This document shows positions 22,566 through 33,557 of a DNA stretch of 64,000 bases, in pieces. The translations under genes and the position numbers were made by a program. The stretch lies in assembly GCA_009763385.1 (NCBI GenBank), contig CM019823.1:168918302-168982301 (forward strand), read 5' to 3'. Source of the stretch: Coix lacryma-jobi var. lacryma-jobi (taxonomy: Eukaryota; Streptophyta; Magnoliopsida; Poales; Poaceae). How positions within the stretch are numbered: the stretch's first letter is position 1; each line of letters opens with the position of its first letter. Under the pieces are notes generated by a model. That model saw only the letters and a program-made list of their open reading frames with translations. It did no database searches and was not told the DNA's origin.

Positions 22566-23597
22566 TCAGGCGTCTCCAGCGGCGGATGCAGCGTCCTCTA
22601 CGTCAGCGTCGATCATCGGCTCATCAGCGTGAGCCTCCTCCGGTGGGACATCGGGACCAAGGACTACTCCGTCCTGGGGGTCCTGGGCCTCGTCTGCAGG
22701 GGCCTCGGTAGCTGCTGGGGCGGCGGCCTCCTGTGCGACGTGATGCATCTGGTGGATCGCCTCGTGGAGCTAGTCAATGTAGGCCTGCTGGTCGTGCACC
22801 TGCTGTATCAGGTGATGGGCACCCTCTCTGAGCTAGTCAAGCGTGGTGCGGGCCTCATCCCGCTGGAAGGCTGTTGTCAGGTACATCTGCTCAGCGATAG
22901 TCCTGGCGGTGCTCTCTGCTCCTGCTGTGGCACGGGTGTCGTCACGCTCAAGAGTGACCTGGTGCAACCTCTCCTGTAGACGGGCTACCTCGGCGTCAAA
23001 CTCCTCCTGTAGCCTCCTCTTGCTCTGGTAGGTGGCGGTGAGAGTGAAGGACACGCGCTCAAGACTGCGCTCCAAACTCTCACACACACCCACCAAAGCT
23101 CCGGTGGCGCTCATGGCAGACGTCTCGCAGTAGAACCTCTCCTCGGGACTCCTTGTCAGCACTGACTCCAAAGTCTGCCTCCAGCGCAGTGGAAAAGGTG
23201 ATCCGCGAGGGAACACTCCTGCCGTCGCACTAGCAAGGTCAGTGGGGAAAATGGCGATGATGTCCTTCAACACTAGATATGCTGCCCTATTAGCTCCATC
23301 CTTGGCGCAAGTGCCTCTGGTAATCTCAGTCCATCCTGACCAGTGGGGCTTGGCAGGCAAGGCCTTGACCTTGATTTGCACCATGACCAATGAATCCTAC
23401 CCATAGATCTCCTTCTGCCAAGAGTACCTGGGCTCCTGTCCGTCCTTATATCCTACTGCCTGCAGGATCCTCTAAAGGATAGTTGGCAGCCCGAAGTACG
23501 ACAAGAACGTCTTCTTGGTCAACTTGGTGGCCAAGCGGTGATGCGGAACTCCTCTGCCTCCGGTGGCCTTGCGAGCAGTCAACTTAGTCTGGGCCAT
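22566..23597 (-). pseudogene. Element A ORF1: histone H3-tail-like protein with helical and acidic regions
   Basis: The ATG at 23597 opens a 343-codon frame interrupted only by four TAG codons (23472, 23397, 22833, 22770), each plausibly a former CAG. The N-terminus AQTKLTARKATGG closely follows the histone H3 tail, and RLATK near residue 21 matches QLATK of H3 after a one-residue insertion. A unique domain of about 100 residues follows, then a helical, heptad-like segment (LQEEFDAEVARLQERLHQV), an Ala-rich stretch and an acidic end (DADVEDAASAAGDA). A pyrimidine tract and CAG directly before the ATG form a good 3' splice site. It lies between the 5' LTR and gag. I know no assigned function; the H3 similarity is seen directly. 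Confidence 0.8.
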
Positions 23598-24294
23598 CTG
23601 TAGAAACAAAAGGGTTTTGAACTCGCGTGAGACGCATATTAAGTTGGCAAATTTTTATAGAAAAGAGACAACTTTTAATTAAGGGGAGATAATGTAATGC
23701 AAGAAGTAAACTTGATGCATGATCGTACTTACGTTCTCACTCACTAATAATGACTCGTATGTCCTAACGTTCTAGTCGGTGGCAAGAACGATCTCTCATG
23801 CGTTATCTACTCGTTCTACTTGATCACGTGGTTAGTGTACCTGCAGAAGATTCATTCAGCCCAAAGCAACTCCCAATGATAAGAATAACGGAGTATTGGC
23901 TCTTATCCACAAAATACATAGAAGCCAACACTAAACACCATGCACCAATCCAGAAAACATACCCAAAACATTGATACCCTCGTATATGTTTGCGTGGAGC
24001 TCGCACATACTTGGTATAAGAACTCTCACTTAGACCGACGGTTGGACGGTCATGCTCTCATATCTTACAAAATCATTTTATGCATGTTTTCACGATCGAC
24101 GCATTCTCTTTTCCTCGAGAATGGACCAGCAAATAAAGATCCAACATGAAGCAAAACCCTGAACCCTGTTAGCAGTTAAGCCACCTGAATCCTAATGTAG
24201 GGCTTAAGGACAAGACTGGACACACTTAATAATTAAAATAGTTTTGAAATACCCATTTAAGTTTGAAAATAGCTCCTTCTGGATGCAATAACTT
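23598..24294 (-). other. Untranslated leader of element A
   Basis: About 700 bases between the primer-binding site and ORF1. The downstream end reads TTTTGTTTCTACAG directly before ATG, a plausible splice acceptor. I see no other gene. Confidence 0.6.
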
Positions 24295-24313
24295 GAACCA
24301 TGCTCCGATACCA
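24295..24313 (-). other. Primer-binding site of element A
   Basis: The minus strand reads TGGTATCGGAGCATGGTTC, two bases after the LTR end. This is close to the complement of the initiator-methionine tRNA 3' end, the standard chromovirus primer. Confidence 0.88.
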
Positions 24314-24315
24314 GC

Positions 24316-27300
24316 TGTGGTGGAACCGTCCTGATTATAAGACCTCAAGTACCATCTTAGCCAAATCCGTTTGACATCGACTCATACTTGAACCCATATA
24401 ACCCCGGTAGTCCGGAAATCTCGAAGGATTTCAAACATCATAACATACAAGATCGCATTGTTCATATATTACATTCATAAGGATACATCATAGATAAACG
24501 AAACCGAATTTAAATATCAGAGTGCAGAAATAAAGAGTTATTACAACACTGAGTTTTTAAAGTGCGGAAGCTTAAATAAGTTTTGAAACACAACCACCAC
24601 GCACGTGGTCCAAATAAAACATTGTCTGATAACTGAAGTCAACTCAACTCACTCCTCCTTTTTCAGGTAATGTGCCACCCACAGTCTTAGTCCAGCAAAA
24701 GAAAAGGGGAAGCTTCTGGACGACCCTGCCCTGGGCCTACTCCTCATCACCCTCCACCGGGTAGAGGCAGTGCTTACAATAGCCATAGTACACCTGGCCA
24801 TCTGCAACAAACGGGATAAACCCTGAATACGGGAATGTACTCAGCTAGACTTACCCGTCCAACTGAAAATAAAGACACCAAGGGTATGCCAGGCTTTTTG
24901 GTGGAGCTGGGATCTTTTAGTTGCGAAAAGCTCAACTTAAGAGAAGGAATATTTAATGATACCAGTGAGCAGTCAAGTTTTAGACCTACCTCTTAATCTA
25001 GGTTTTGCACTTGGACTATTACATACACTTGAGTCTAATCAATCAATAATATAACCATATCCAGTTGACTTTAACCACATTTTAGTTGAACCTTAAACAT
25101 CACATGGAGTTGTATCGTGGTGAAGCTCGCCATAGTTTCCCACTAACCTAGGGAGACGGCGACTCGAATCAAATTCCAAACCAGCTGGTGAAAGACCTTT
25201 AATACCAACCCACACTTTCCCGTCGGGTCCATGCATTGGGTAACCGCTCGATGCTTGTTCGTGGTGGTAATCGTCGCGGTTCAAGCACGAACCACCCAAT
25301 TAGAACTATACGATGGCCATTCCGAGGCAGATCATGTCTCAAACTAGAGGGTGCGACACGGGTTGAGACCGGCCCAAACAGCTTCTAACCGGCTTTGGGG
25401 TCGATGATTACAGCACCGACATATCCCTAAGTAAAAGGGCGCGTTCAAAATGAACGAGGGCCAACATCGATACAAACCTACACGATCCAACGGACGAGCT
25501 GCCCCAAGTTTCCAAACTTGTGCCTTGCCTTCCAGTTGACCATATTTCACTACTACTCAGGTTCTTTTCCACGATAGCAAATATAGCCAACCGTGATCCG
25601 GTAAATACCCACCAGGGGTATTACGGGAACATCCTTTCTTTACTACTTTATTAAGCAGGCTAAGCAATTCTACATGTAAATAAGTAACAGGATAATAGGG
25701 CAGGTGTAAACAATATTCAAGGATGGTAATGCAGCAAGTAGGATTCAGTCAACTCCTATACCTAATGCATCACAATATAAAATACTCAAATAGATTATTG
25801 TAAATACTGGGAGACTTAGAATGCTCCGGGGCTTGCCTTGGGAAAAGACTGAGGCCTCGTGAGCGGGGCACTCAGGCAGGTTAGTTTCCTGTGTGCGGGG
25901 TCGACCTCCTCGGCTTGGGGCAGTTCCGGGATTTCCTGTTCGATGCTTGCTTCCGGCTCCTGACTGGGCTCCGGGACTGTCGATCCTATTGCATGCGGTG
26001 AATAATAATTAAATAATTAACGCGAGGTGCGAGATATGGTGGTATGAAGTAAATATTTCTTGCAAAACAACAAAGCCAACTTGTTGAACCACTTTTGACA
26101 TTGAGGAAAACACTTATTTACCTCGTAAACAAAAATCATTATTTTAACTATTTTCTAGTTATTAATTCAAAAGAAACTCAGGTTTGAACTGCAAGTTATT
26201 TTTTTGAACTCATAAAAATCCACAAAAATTCTAAAAGCTAACTAACACAAACTCGACTTCACTGAACAATTTTCAACCAGAAATAAAATACAGAACAGTA
26301 GAGACAAAAAGATGAAATAAACTGCTCAAAAGGTACTTTGAACTAACTTTGCACATAAACCATGTCAAATAGCAGGTTTCATATTTTTCCTAGCTTCATC
26401 TATTCATAACACTCTACTGTAGAAAATTCACTGCCAAAGCATAAACACATGAACCTACACAAAATAAACAAGTTTATTCCAAGATAAACCATTTGAACTA
26501 CAACCCTACTGGAAAAGGGTGTTATACTCATTTTATTTTTCCTAGATTCTACTTGACATTTCATATTTATCAAGAAAGTTCCATGAACAGAAACATTATA
26601 TTCTTTCCTGCAAGAAATTTCGAAGAAAAACATAGAAAAGCACTATTGTACAGAAACTTCACTTTTTCCATATAACAACCTATGCTTAACATTTTTCCTA
26701 ACTGGAAAATAACACACAGAGACTTCACAAATTTTCCCATATTTTATGTTCACATGTATAACACTTTAACAATTATCTCAAGAAAATAGCTAAAAAGGAC
26801 TTTAAACCTAAACCAATACTTTTCTATATAAACAGTTCCTCATACATTTTTTGCAGCTAAATAACATGATAAGGCACCTCCACAAATTTTGCCATGAATT
26901 AACTCCACCAGAAAACACATATATCGATTTATCTCACAAAAGCACATAACTGGATTAAAATAAAAACAGTAAAATAAACTTTCAGCAAAAATACTTTCAT
27001 ATTTTTCCATGATAGATCTACTCATGAACAAGCTAACAAAATAGAAAGCACCTCATTTGGATCTTTAAAACGTGCTACAACAAAATGACAATCTTTCTGG
27101 AAAATAAAACAAAAAGGAAAAACATTTAAACTTTCAGGCCCATATTTGCGCAGACTCGGTCCATGGACCATAGGTGGCTGACGTGTGGGTCCGCATGGTC
27201 AACAGGGCCCATCGGTCAGAGAGAGCAAAGCAGGGGAAGGGTTTGACCGCACGGTTCTCGCGGCGGTGCGACCAAGTTCGGTGTGTTCGCCTTGACGAGG

Positions 27301-28784
27301 CGGATCGAATGGTGGTGGTGGTTGGGCTAGCGCCGGGCCGTAGCTCGTCGGCGGCGAGCTATGGCGGGCGGTGGCGGCAGCGGCAGCGATGCACGGCTTT
27401 GCTGTTTCCGACGGTCACGGTGAAATCAAAGTGTGCATCGTGCTTCGTGAACCCTAGGGAGCAAGACTAGCAGGTCGGTGCAGCCGGTGAAGCTCTAGAG
27501 GGGCTTGGCCACGTGTGAGGGCACGGCGGCGCCCATGGCGCTCGGCCGGGTGAGAGAGAGAGGTGGGGATCGGTAGAGACCTAGTAGAGGGGTGTTCTCA
27601 CCTTGCCTTCGCTCGTTGAGGCTCGTCGAGGAAGAAGGAGCTCGGCGGAGGTTTGGATGGTGAGGAACGGCGGTGAGCGCTCTCCGGCGTCGGTGGCAAC
27701 CGAAAAGGGGAAGTGGGGGTGCGGACGTGGTGGAGATCGGCCCAGCGGGTTTCTTCGCGCGCATCGCGTGTGCGAGGCGAAGGCGGAGCTCGGTGCGAGG
27801 CGGATTGGATGGTGGGGCTCGGTCGTGCCGGAACGGCGATGGTGTTCTTTGTGTGGTGGGTGCGGTGGTGAGAGCGAGAGCAGTGTTCTCGGCTCGCGTT
27901 CAGGGAAGGAGGGGGGAGAGCTGGTGGGAGTGGCTTGTGCGAATGGAGAGCGAGAGGGAGAGGGGTGCGGTGCGCGGGGTCTTGCCCTCGGGCTTGGCTA
28001 GCAGCGACCCGAGGTCATGGCGGGGGCCACGGCGATGCGACATCGCGCAGCAGAGCGGCGTGAGCGGCAAGGCGGCGCCGCAGGCGAGGCGGGCAACGAC
28101 TGCGGTCAACGACGTGGCGTGATCGCGGGAGGGAAAGATTGGGAGGTGATACGCGGCAGGGCAAGCCGCCACGCGGCAAGCCGGCCGGCGTACGGCACGG
28201 CCGAGCGGTCGGGGCCAGCGTGCGCGGCGCGCGGCGCGCGCAGGAGGGGGCGCGGGTGAGCAAGCACGGGCCGGCCGGAAAGGCCGAATGGGCCGGATGG
28301 AAAGCACCGGGAAAAATCGTTTTCTTTTTCTTTTCCAAAACTTTTTCAAATTTTGACCATTCAAAAACAGTTCAAAAACTCCAAACTAGGCTTTGGCCCA
28401 AAAACAAAAGTTGCTCAAAATAATTTTCTCTACAACTTCCATATAAGGCACTTTTGCTAAAAGCATTTTCTCAATCTCCATAGAAATAAAGCCCATTTTG
28501 AGCTATAAATCATTTTGTTTCCCTCATTTTTATTTTTCAAACCATTTTGAACTTGATCAGGTGTCAATATAAAAAGTGTTATACTCGATATTCTCTATTT
28601 TATAAAATTATTTGCCAAGACAGAAATCCACTTAAACCATTAAGTCCATTAGAAACCAAAATCCAGATGAACAAACAAAAGGCAAAAAGCACTTTCATGC
28701 ACATGGAATGATGCAATGCATTACTTATGCCTTTTAGTAGCTAAATGTTGTTTCTAATGCAATGCTTGACACTAGAGTGTCACA
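24316..28784 (-). repeat. 5' LTR of element A (4469 bp)
   Basis: Partner of 1649-6148. In the sense direction it includes the GC-rich block, an exon-like acidic block (25976-25837) ending CAAG|GCAAGCCCCGG, and a second block (24801-24738) after TTGTTGCAG ending in GDEE and a stop. Both blocks have counterparts in the LTRs of element B. Confidence 0.92.
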
Positions 28785-28789
28785 GTCAC
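28785..28789. repeat. Target-site duplication GTCAC, right of element A
   Basis: Exact copy of 1644-1648. Confidence 0.9.
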
Positions 28790-29095
28790 CACCTAGTGCT
28801 ACCACAACTATCTGGTGGTCTAGCCATATCTGCTGGTAAGCCTATAGCCTAAGCACCTTGCTGTCGATGAAAGATGGTCGGCAGTCTACCGAGGGGTATA
28901 CCCATGGTAGTTGATTAGTTTGAGGGGGCGTGCAAGACGGCTACTCAAGCATAAACATAGGGGCGAGACTCGGCGATTTAGACAGGTTCAGGCCGTCAAG
29001 TCACCATAATACCCTACGTCTGTGTGTTGTTTTGGTGGCTGGATTGTATTATGAGATTGGAATTGATGTGAGATTGGAGGGGGTCCATGCTCACC

Positions 29096-29102
29096 TTATA
29101 TA
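29096..29102 (-). promoter_or_regulatory. TATA box in degenerate LTR
   Basis: The minus strand reads GGCTATATAAGGTGAGC, about 235 bases before the inferred LTR end. Confidence 0.5.
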
Positions 29103-29939
29103 GCCGAGGAGCAGGGTTATAGTTTTCGAGTCTTGGTAGATTACAATCGGTTCCTTTAGGCAAGGACTCTGGATCTAACTCTAGGATCTTCCTTGGCGTG
29201 CAAGGCTTCATGAGAGTCCCTAGCGAACGCGACAGCCTTGTCGGATGTCACAGGGCCTTCGAGCTGGGCTGTCCTTGATGAAGGGCCCATTAGGTCCATG
29301 GAGGTAATACCCCCACAACTAGTCCCCGAGCACTTTGTATCCTTGGCGATGTCGTCTTGAGCTTGTCCAAGCAGGCGAAGTCGATGTCGACCAGCTTAAT
29401 TGGCGATCCAAGCAGGTGAAGTCGATGTCAACCATGTAAGGCTTGCCAGAAGGATGTAAGGTGCTCAAGAAAAAATTTGAAGAGCTTTCTTCTGGTGAAG
29501 TGTATCCACTTGGAGCTTGGAAGACTACAGGGACAACGAGGTCCTAGTTGAAGTCTGTGCAAGTCCAACTTGACGGAGCATCCTTGAAATGTCAAAGAAA
29601 AAAAAGATACATTAACAGCAAAGTGAAGTGTATCCACTTAGTCCCCGAGCTTGGTAGTAGGTGTTGAAGACACATGGTGCCGAGCTTGTAGAGCATCTAG
29701 AGAAAAAGCACAGTCATTTATAAAAATGACGTGAGTACACATAGTCCCTGAGCCTGCTATAAAGAGCAGCATGGTCCTTGTAGCAGGGCCAAAAATGAAG
29801 ATGAGGATGACTGCAGATGATGAAGTCCCCGAGGTTGGAATCCCCGAGACGAGTCAAACAACATTTAGCAAGTGCCCCATTGAGTTGTCCAAAATTAGCA
29901 CCCTGATCCGAACAACATGGAGAGACTTGATGCACACCA

Positions 29940-30680
29940 ATGAGATGTCTGGTCAGCGACGAGCAAAGGCCAGGCCAACAAGTCTGGTCGACGGGCGAAG
30001 GCCAGCTCAGCGAGCATGGTCGACGGGCGAAGGTCAGGTCGGTGAACCTGGTTGGCGATGAGCGAAGGCCAGGTCGATGAACCTGGTCGGCGACGAGCGA
30101 AGGCCAGGCGAACGAGCCTGGTCGGCAACGGGCGAAGGGCGGTGATGAGCGAAAGCGGCGACGAGCGAAGGTGGTGACGAGTGTAGGCCAGGCCAATGGG
30201 CCTGGTCAATGACGAGCGAAGGCGGCGATGAGTGAAGGCAGCGACGAGTGAAGGCTAGGCCAACGAGCCTGGTCGGCGACGAGCGAAGGCAGCGATGAGC
30301 GAAGACAACGATGAGCGAAAGCAGCAACGAGCGAAAGCGACGACGAGTGAAGGTCAGGCCAACGAGCCTGGTCGGTGACGAGCGAAGGCGGCAATGAGTG
30401 AAGACGACGACGAACCAAGGCGGCGACGAGCGACGACTTGGCCAACAAGCCTGGTCGGCGACGAGCGAAGGACAGGCCAATGATCCTGGTTGGTGAAGGG
30501 CGAAGACCAGGTCAATGAGCCTGGTCGGCGATGGGCGAAGGCCAAGTTGATGAACCTAGTTGGCGACAAGCGAAGGTGGCGATGAGCGAAGGCCAGGCCA
30601 ACGAGCCTGGTTGGCGACGAGCAGAGGTCAGGACGATGAACCTAGTCGGTGACAAGCGAAGGCAGCGACGAGCAAAGGCG
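29940..30680. repeat. Tandem repeat array, GGCGACGAGCGAAGG units
   Basis: Irregular repeats of gcgacgagcgaaggc, alternating with caggccaacgagcctggtcg, cover about 740 bases. They generate long artefactual open frames on both strands. CCAGGCCAACGAGCCTGG is itself near-palindromic. Confidence 0.8.
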
Positions 30681-30685
30681 GCGAC

Positions 30686-33388
30686 TGTTGACGGTCCTTA
30701 CAGTCAATATTATGCCATCAACTATTGCATGAATTAACATAAAATGAACCATAGAGCATAGATGTAGGGTTTGATTCTAACAAGTTCCACTAGTTGTGTT
30801 GTTCTAACTTGTTTTGCAGGGTTATCAATATTTCACCATATAAAAGTATCTCAAGTGATGAATGGACCATACCATTGCGAAGAGTTCGTCAAGACGATCG
30901 AAATAGACATATGGTTTGCTACATCTGGATTCCCGACGAGAGAGTCCTTGTTGGATACAACTTGGAAGCTTCTAGAACAACCTGACAGCTTTGGTGAATT
31001 ACTATTTTCCAGGGAGTTTTACAACAGATGGAAAGAGGTACAGTCCTACTCTAACACGATGAATTGTTGCAAATAGATGGAAAGTTGGATTAGGGCAATG
31101 AGAAGTTCCAGAAGACACCTCGATGAAGGCAGAGCCAGGTGGGGCCGGCCGACCACCCCCAGGGCGGTGGGCCTGTGCCAGGATCCCCCTCGACTCATCT
31201 TCATGGAGCATGACCTAACCGACCTCCTCGACGTATCTAAGCCCTTGTTGAAGCTCTGTTTGATCCAAGGGTTGTGGTTCATCCCACCGGGCTATATAAG
31301 CAGCCCCAAACCTCCCTGGAGGCATCTCTATTCATTATCTATCTACAGAGTAACAGTTAGGGTTGCGGGATGAGAGGTGTCCCTCGAATGGATATTCTCT
31401 CAACTCTAGAGTTAGCTTAGATCTAGTCTTCTAGATAGTAGAGGATGGAGAGAGCGAGGAGAGAGTAGTTTGGAGGAGATGTCGGCCTGTCGGTGCTTCT
31501 TTCACCGGTTGATCAAGCTCTACTCAAGCTTCCTCCTAAAATGCTTCTGATGAACAACTTTGGTTCAAGTAAGATTCATGTTTATATTAATTCTTCTGGT
31601 CACGAGTCTCTTTTGAGTATTGTTGACATCTCTTAGCATCACCTCAGATAACGACGCCAGAAATGTAGGTAGACAAATCTAACATCATTACCCTTATGCT
31701 AGGCGTGTCACACTAGCAACAACACTAGAGATGCGGTTGCATTTATGATCATGCTCTTATAAAATATGAATGAGATTATCCGCAGCGCAGATATAAAATA
31801 CACCTGTTGTAGCATTTCACCTAGGAGACTTTCCAAGGTATCCTTATTTATATTATGCCCTTACATCTAAGTCTCAAGAAATGGCAGGAGATAAACATCT
31901 ACAAATTATAACACACACATGTATGATTATGATAAGAGTTCCACCTAGATATACTCGATACAGGAATCAATCATATATGATAAATAAGGTAAATGAAATA
32001 GAACAGAGTAAAACAAAAAGAGTTCCATAGAGCATTCCCATCCAGGTTTGATCATAACTAGAACTAGAAAGAGACTATTAACTTCCTAATATGGTTCTAA
32101 CTATAGGTCATAGACTATGTCAATTAGGCAATTATGTTTAGCAATCATGGTTAGAGTAACTTATATTTATACGCAGGAAACATCACGCATGGAGGATCAG
32201 ATCCAGAGTCTATCTCCTCCGGGTGACCGCGTCTTACTAGGCCTATATTCAGGGAGTGGACTACAGAGGATCAACGAGGCTATAAGAGTCACCCTCACGA
32301 AACTACCACTTGTTGGCCCGGAATATAGGGTGCATTCACAGGTAAACAACGTATAAGCACCACGCTTACACAATGTTAACCACTCACCCCTTGATCATCG
32401 AAATGTGCACTATAAGAACATGAGCATAAACATAAAGATACCTAGCTATGCTAGACATATATCAAAGTATACGATGAACATTATAATTATGGACATGAAA
32501 TTGTAACAAGTCATATCAAGTATCAAACTAGAACAAGAACTAGAAGATGAATAAGAACTAGATGAACAATTAGAAGTAGATTGCAAACACAAGGATGAAC
32601 TAGAAGAGTAATTAGAACTGGATTAGAACCAGAGAGGAACTAGATGAACTAGAAGATGAACTAGAACACAATTAGAACACAAAGATGATGAACTAGAAGA
32701 CAATTAGACAAATAGAAGAACAATGTTGATACAAAGAGAGAGTTACAAGGCTAATTACCTAGACTCTCGCGACTAGATCTGGAATCCGAGCTTCCCTCAA
32801 CTCTTCTAATTATATTCTAGCTACACCCTTAGGATGGTGGAGCTCTTGGTTGTCTAGGCTACCTTTGAACTAAATGATTGAAGACTAAATTATGAAGCGA
32901 TTTGATGTGATGCCTCCAGGAGGGGGGGCTGGGGTTCTTATATAGCCCGGTGGATGAACCGTAGCCTTGGATCTCAAAACGACCTTGAACAATGGCTTAG
33001 ATGCGACGAAGAGGTCGATTAGGTCACATTCCATGAAGTTGGGCTAGGGAGGAGCCTGGCCCAGGCCGGCCGGCCTGGGGGTGGGTCCGGCCGGTCCACC
33101 TGGCAGCCTCCAGGTACTGTCTTCGCGGAGTTGTCTTCTGGAACCTTCCTTATTCTCCTAGAGTCCTTGTTCGATTGGTTTGCGCAACGAGTGGTGGCGT
33201 AGTTAGATCCTTGTCGTCATCTTCCTGTCTAGTCCCTAGATAAATCTGGTATTTCTGTAGCTGGTGGAATCTTGTTTGTTACACCCCTGATCGTTAGAAT
33301 CAAACCCTATGGCTACACTCTTTGGATTCATTTTCAGGTATTTATGGGGTTGGTTGACGGTTCAAATAGGATTTAACTACCGTCAACA
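30686..33388. repeat. Two oppositely oriented LTR copies (long inverted repeat)
   Basis: The segment starts TGTTGACGGT and ends ACCGTCAACA. The first ~700 bases and the reverse complement of the last ~550 match at roughly 75% by eye, including GGGTTTGATTCTAAC near both ends and CACCGGGCTATATAAG in both arms (31290 plus, 32950 minus). On the minus strand TTTCTGGCGTCGTTATC (31665-31646) resembles the TGGCGCCGTTGCCGGGGA motif found just inside the LTR of some gypsy elements. I therefore read 33388 to about 31690 as a minus-strand LTR and 30686 to about 31600 as a partial plus-strand LTR of the same family. No gene is evident inside and no target duplication flanks it. Confidence 0.55.
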
Positions 33389-33557
33389 AGTTCCCCCAAG
33401 CTTTGCGGATACATGGGTGTATGCCAGATCTTGAGATGATGAGGGATTGTCAACTGGGATGATGTGCATGTTCTTTGGCTTCTGTTGTGCAGGTGTTGAC
33501 CTCGGATACGATGATCAAAGGCAAGGTGGAGGTCAAGTAGAGACGTGCCGTGCCGAT
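33389..33557 (+). repeat. Fragment of a plus-strand Sirevirus 3' LTR
   Basis: From TGCGGATACATGGGTGTATG near 33404 onward it matches the reverse complement of the Sirevirus LTR end at 12805-12650, up to GTGCCGTGCCGAT. It stops where array B begins, so B inserted into this LTR about 155 bases from its start. The 15 bases before it (agttcccccaagctt) are pyrimidine-rich rather than the expected polypurine tract. Confidence 0.75.

Larger units (their letters stand above)
1649..28784 (-). mobile_element. Element A: Tekay/Del-like gypsy chromovirus, minus strand, with nested Sirevirus
   Basis: Two LTRs of about 4.5 kb (1649-6148 and 24316-28784) begin TGTGRYGGAACCG on the plus strand and end GTGTCACA. 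A perfect 5-bp duplication GTCAC flanks them. In sense order on the minus strand are: 5' LTR, primer-binding site, a histone-tail-like ORF1 (23597-22566), gag with protease (10585-9170), RT, RNase H, integrase with chromodomain (to 6136), polypurine tract and 3' LTR. The chromodomain and long LTRs place it with chromoviruses of the Tekay/Del type. An 11.65 kb Sirevirus (10727-22378) sits between ORF1 and gag; without it the element is about 15.5 kb. ORF1 and pol carry stops, so A is not autonomous now. Confidence 0.93.
28862..30685 (-). repeat. Degenerate minus-strand gypsy LTR
   Basis: The minus strand ends ...CATCTTTCATCGACA at 28862. It contains a TATA box (29102-29096) and a block GGCCTGAACCTGTCTAAATCGCC like one in the LTR at 825-1432. 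Several copies of AGTCCCCGAGC lie upstream (29320-29760), a phrase common in grass gypsy LTRs. The far end is a repeat array cut by the next feature at 30686. I could not find a partner LTR or duplication, so boundaries are approximate. Confidence 0.5.

Noticed and set aside
30771..31076. 101-codon plus-strand frame
   Set aside because: No recognisable domain, and it lies in an LTR-like arm whose partner does not keep the frame.
30686..33388. DNA transposon with long terminal inverted repeats
   Set aside because: Considered seriously, but no target duplication or transposase is visible. The TG/CA ends, TATA boxes and a TGGCGTCGTT motif fit LTRs better. Kept as an alternative.
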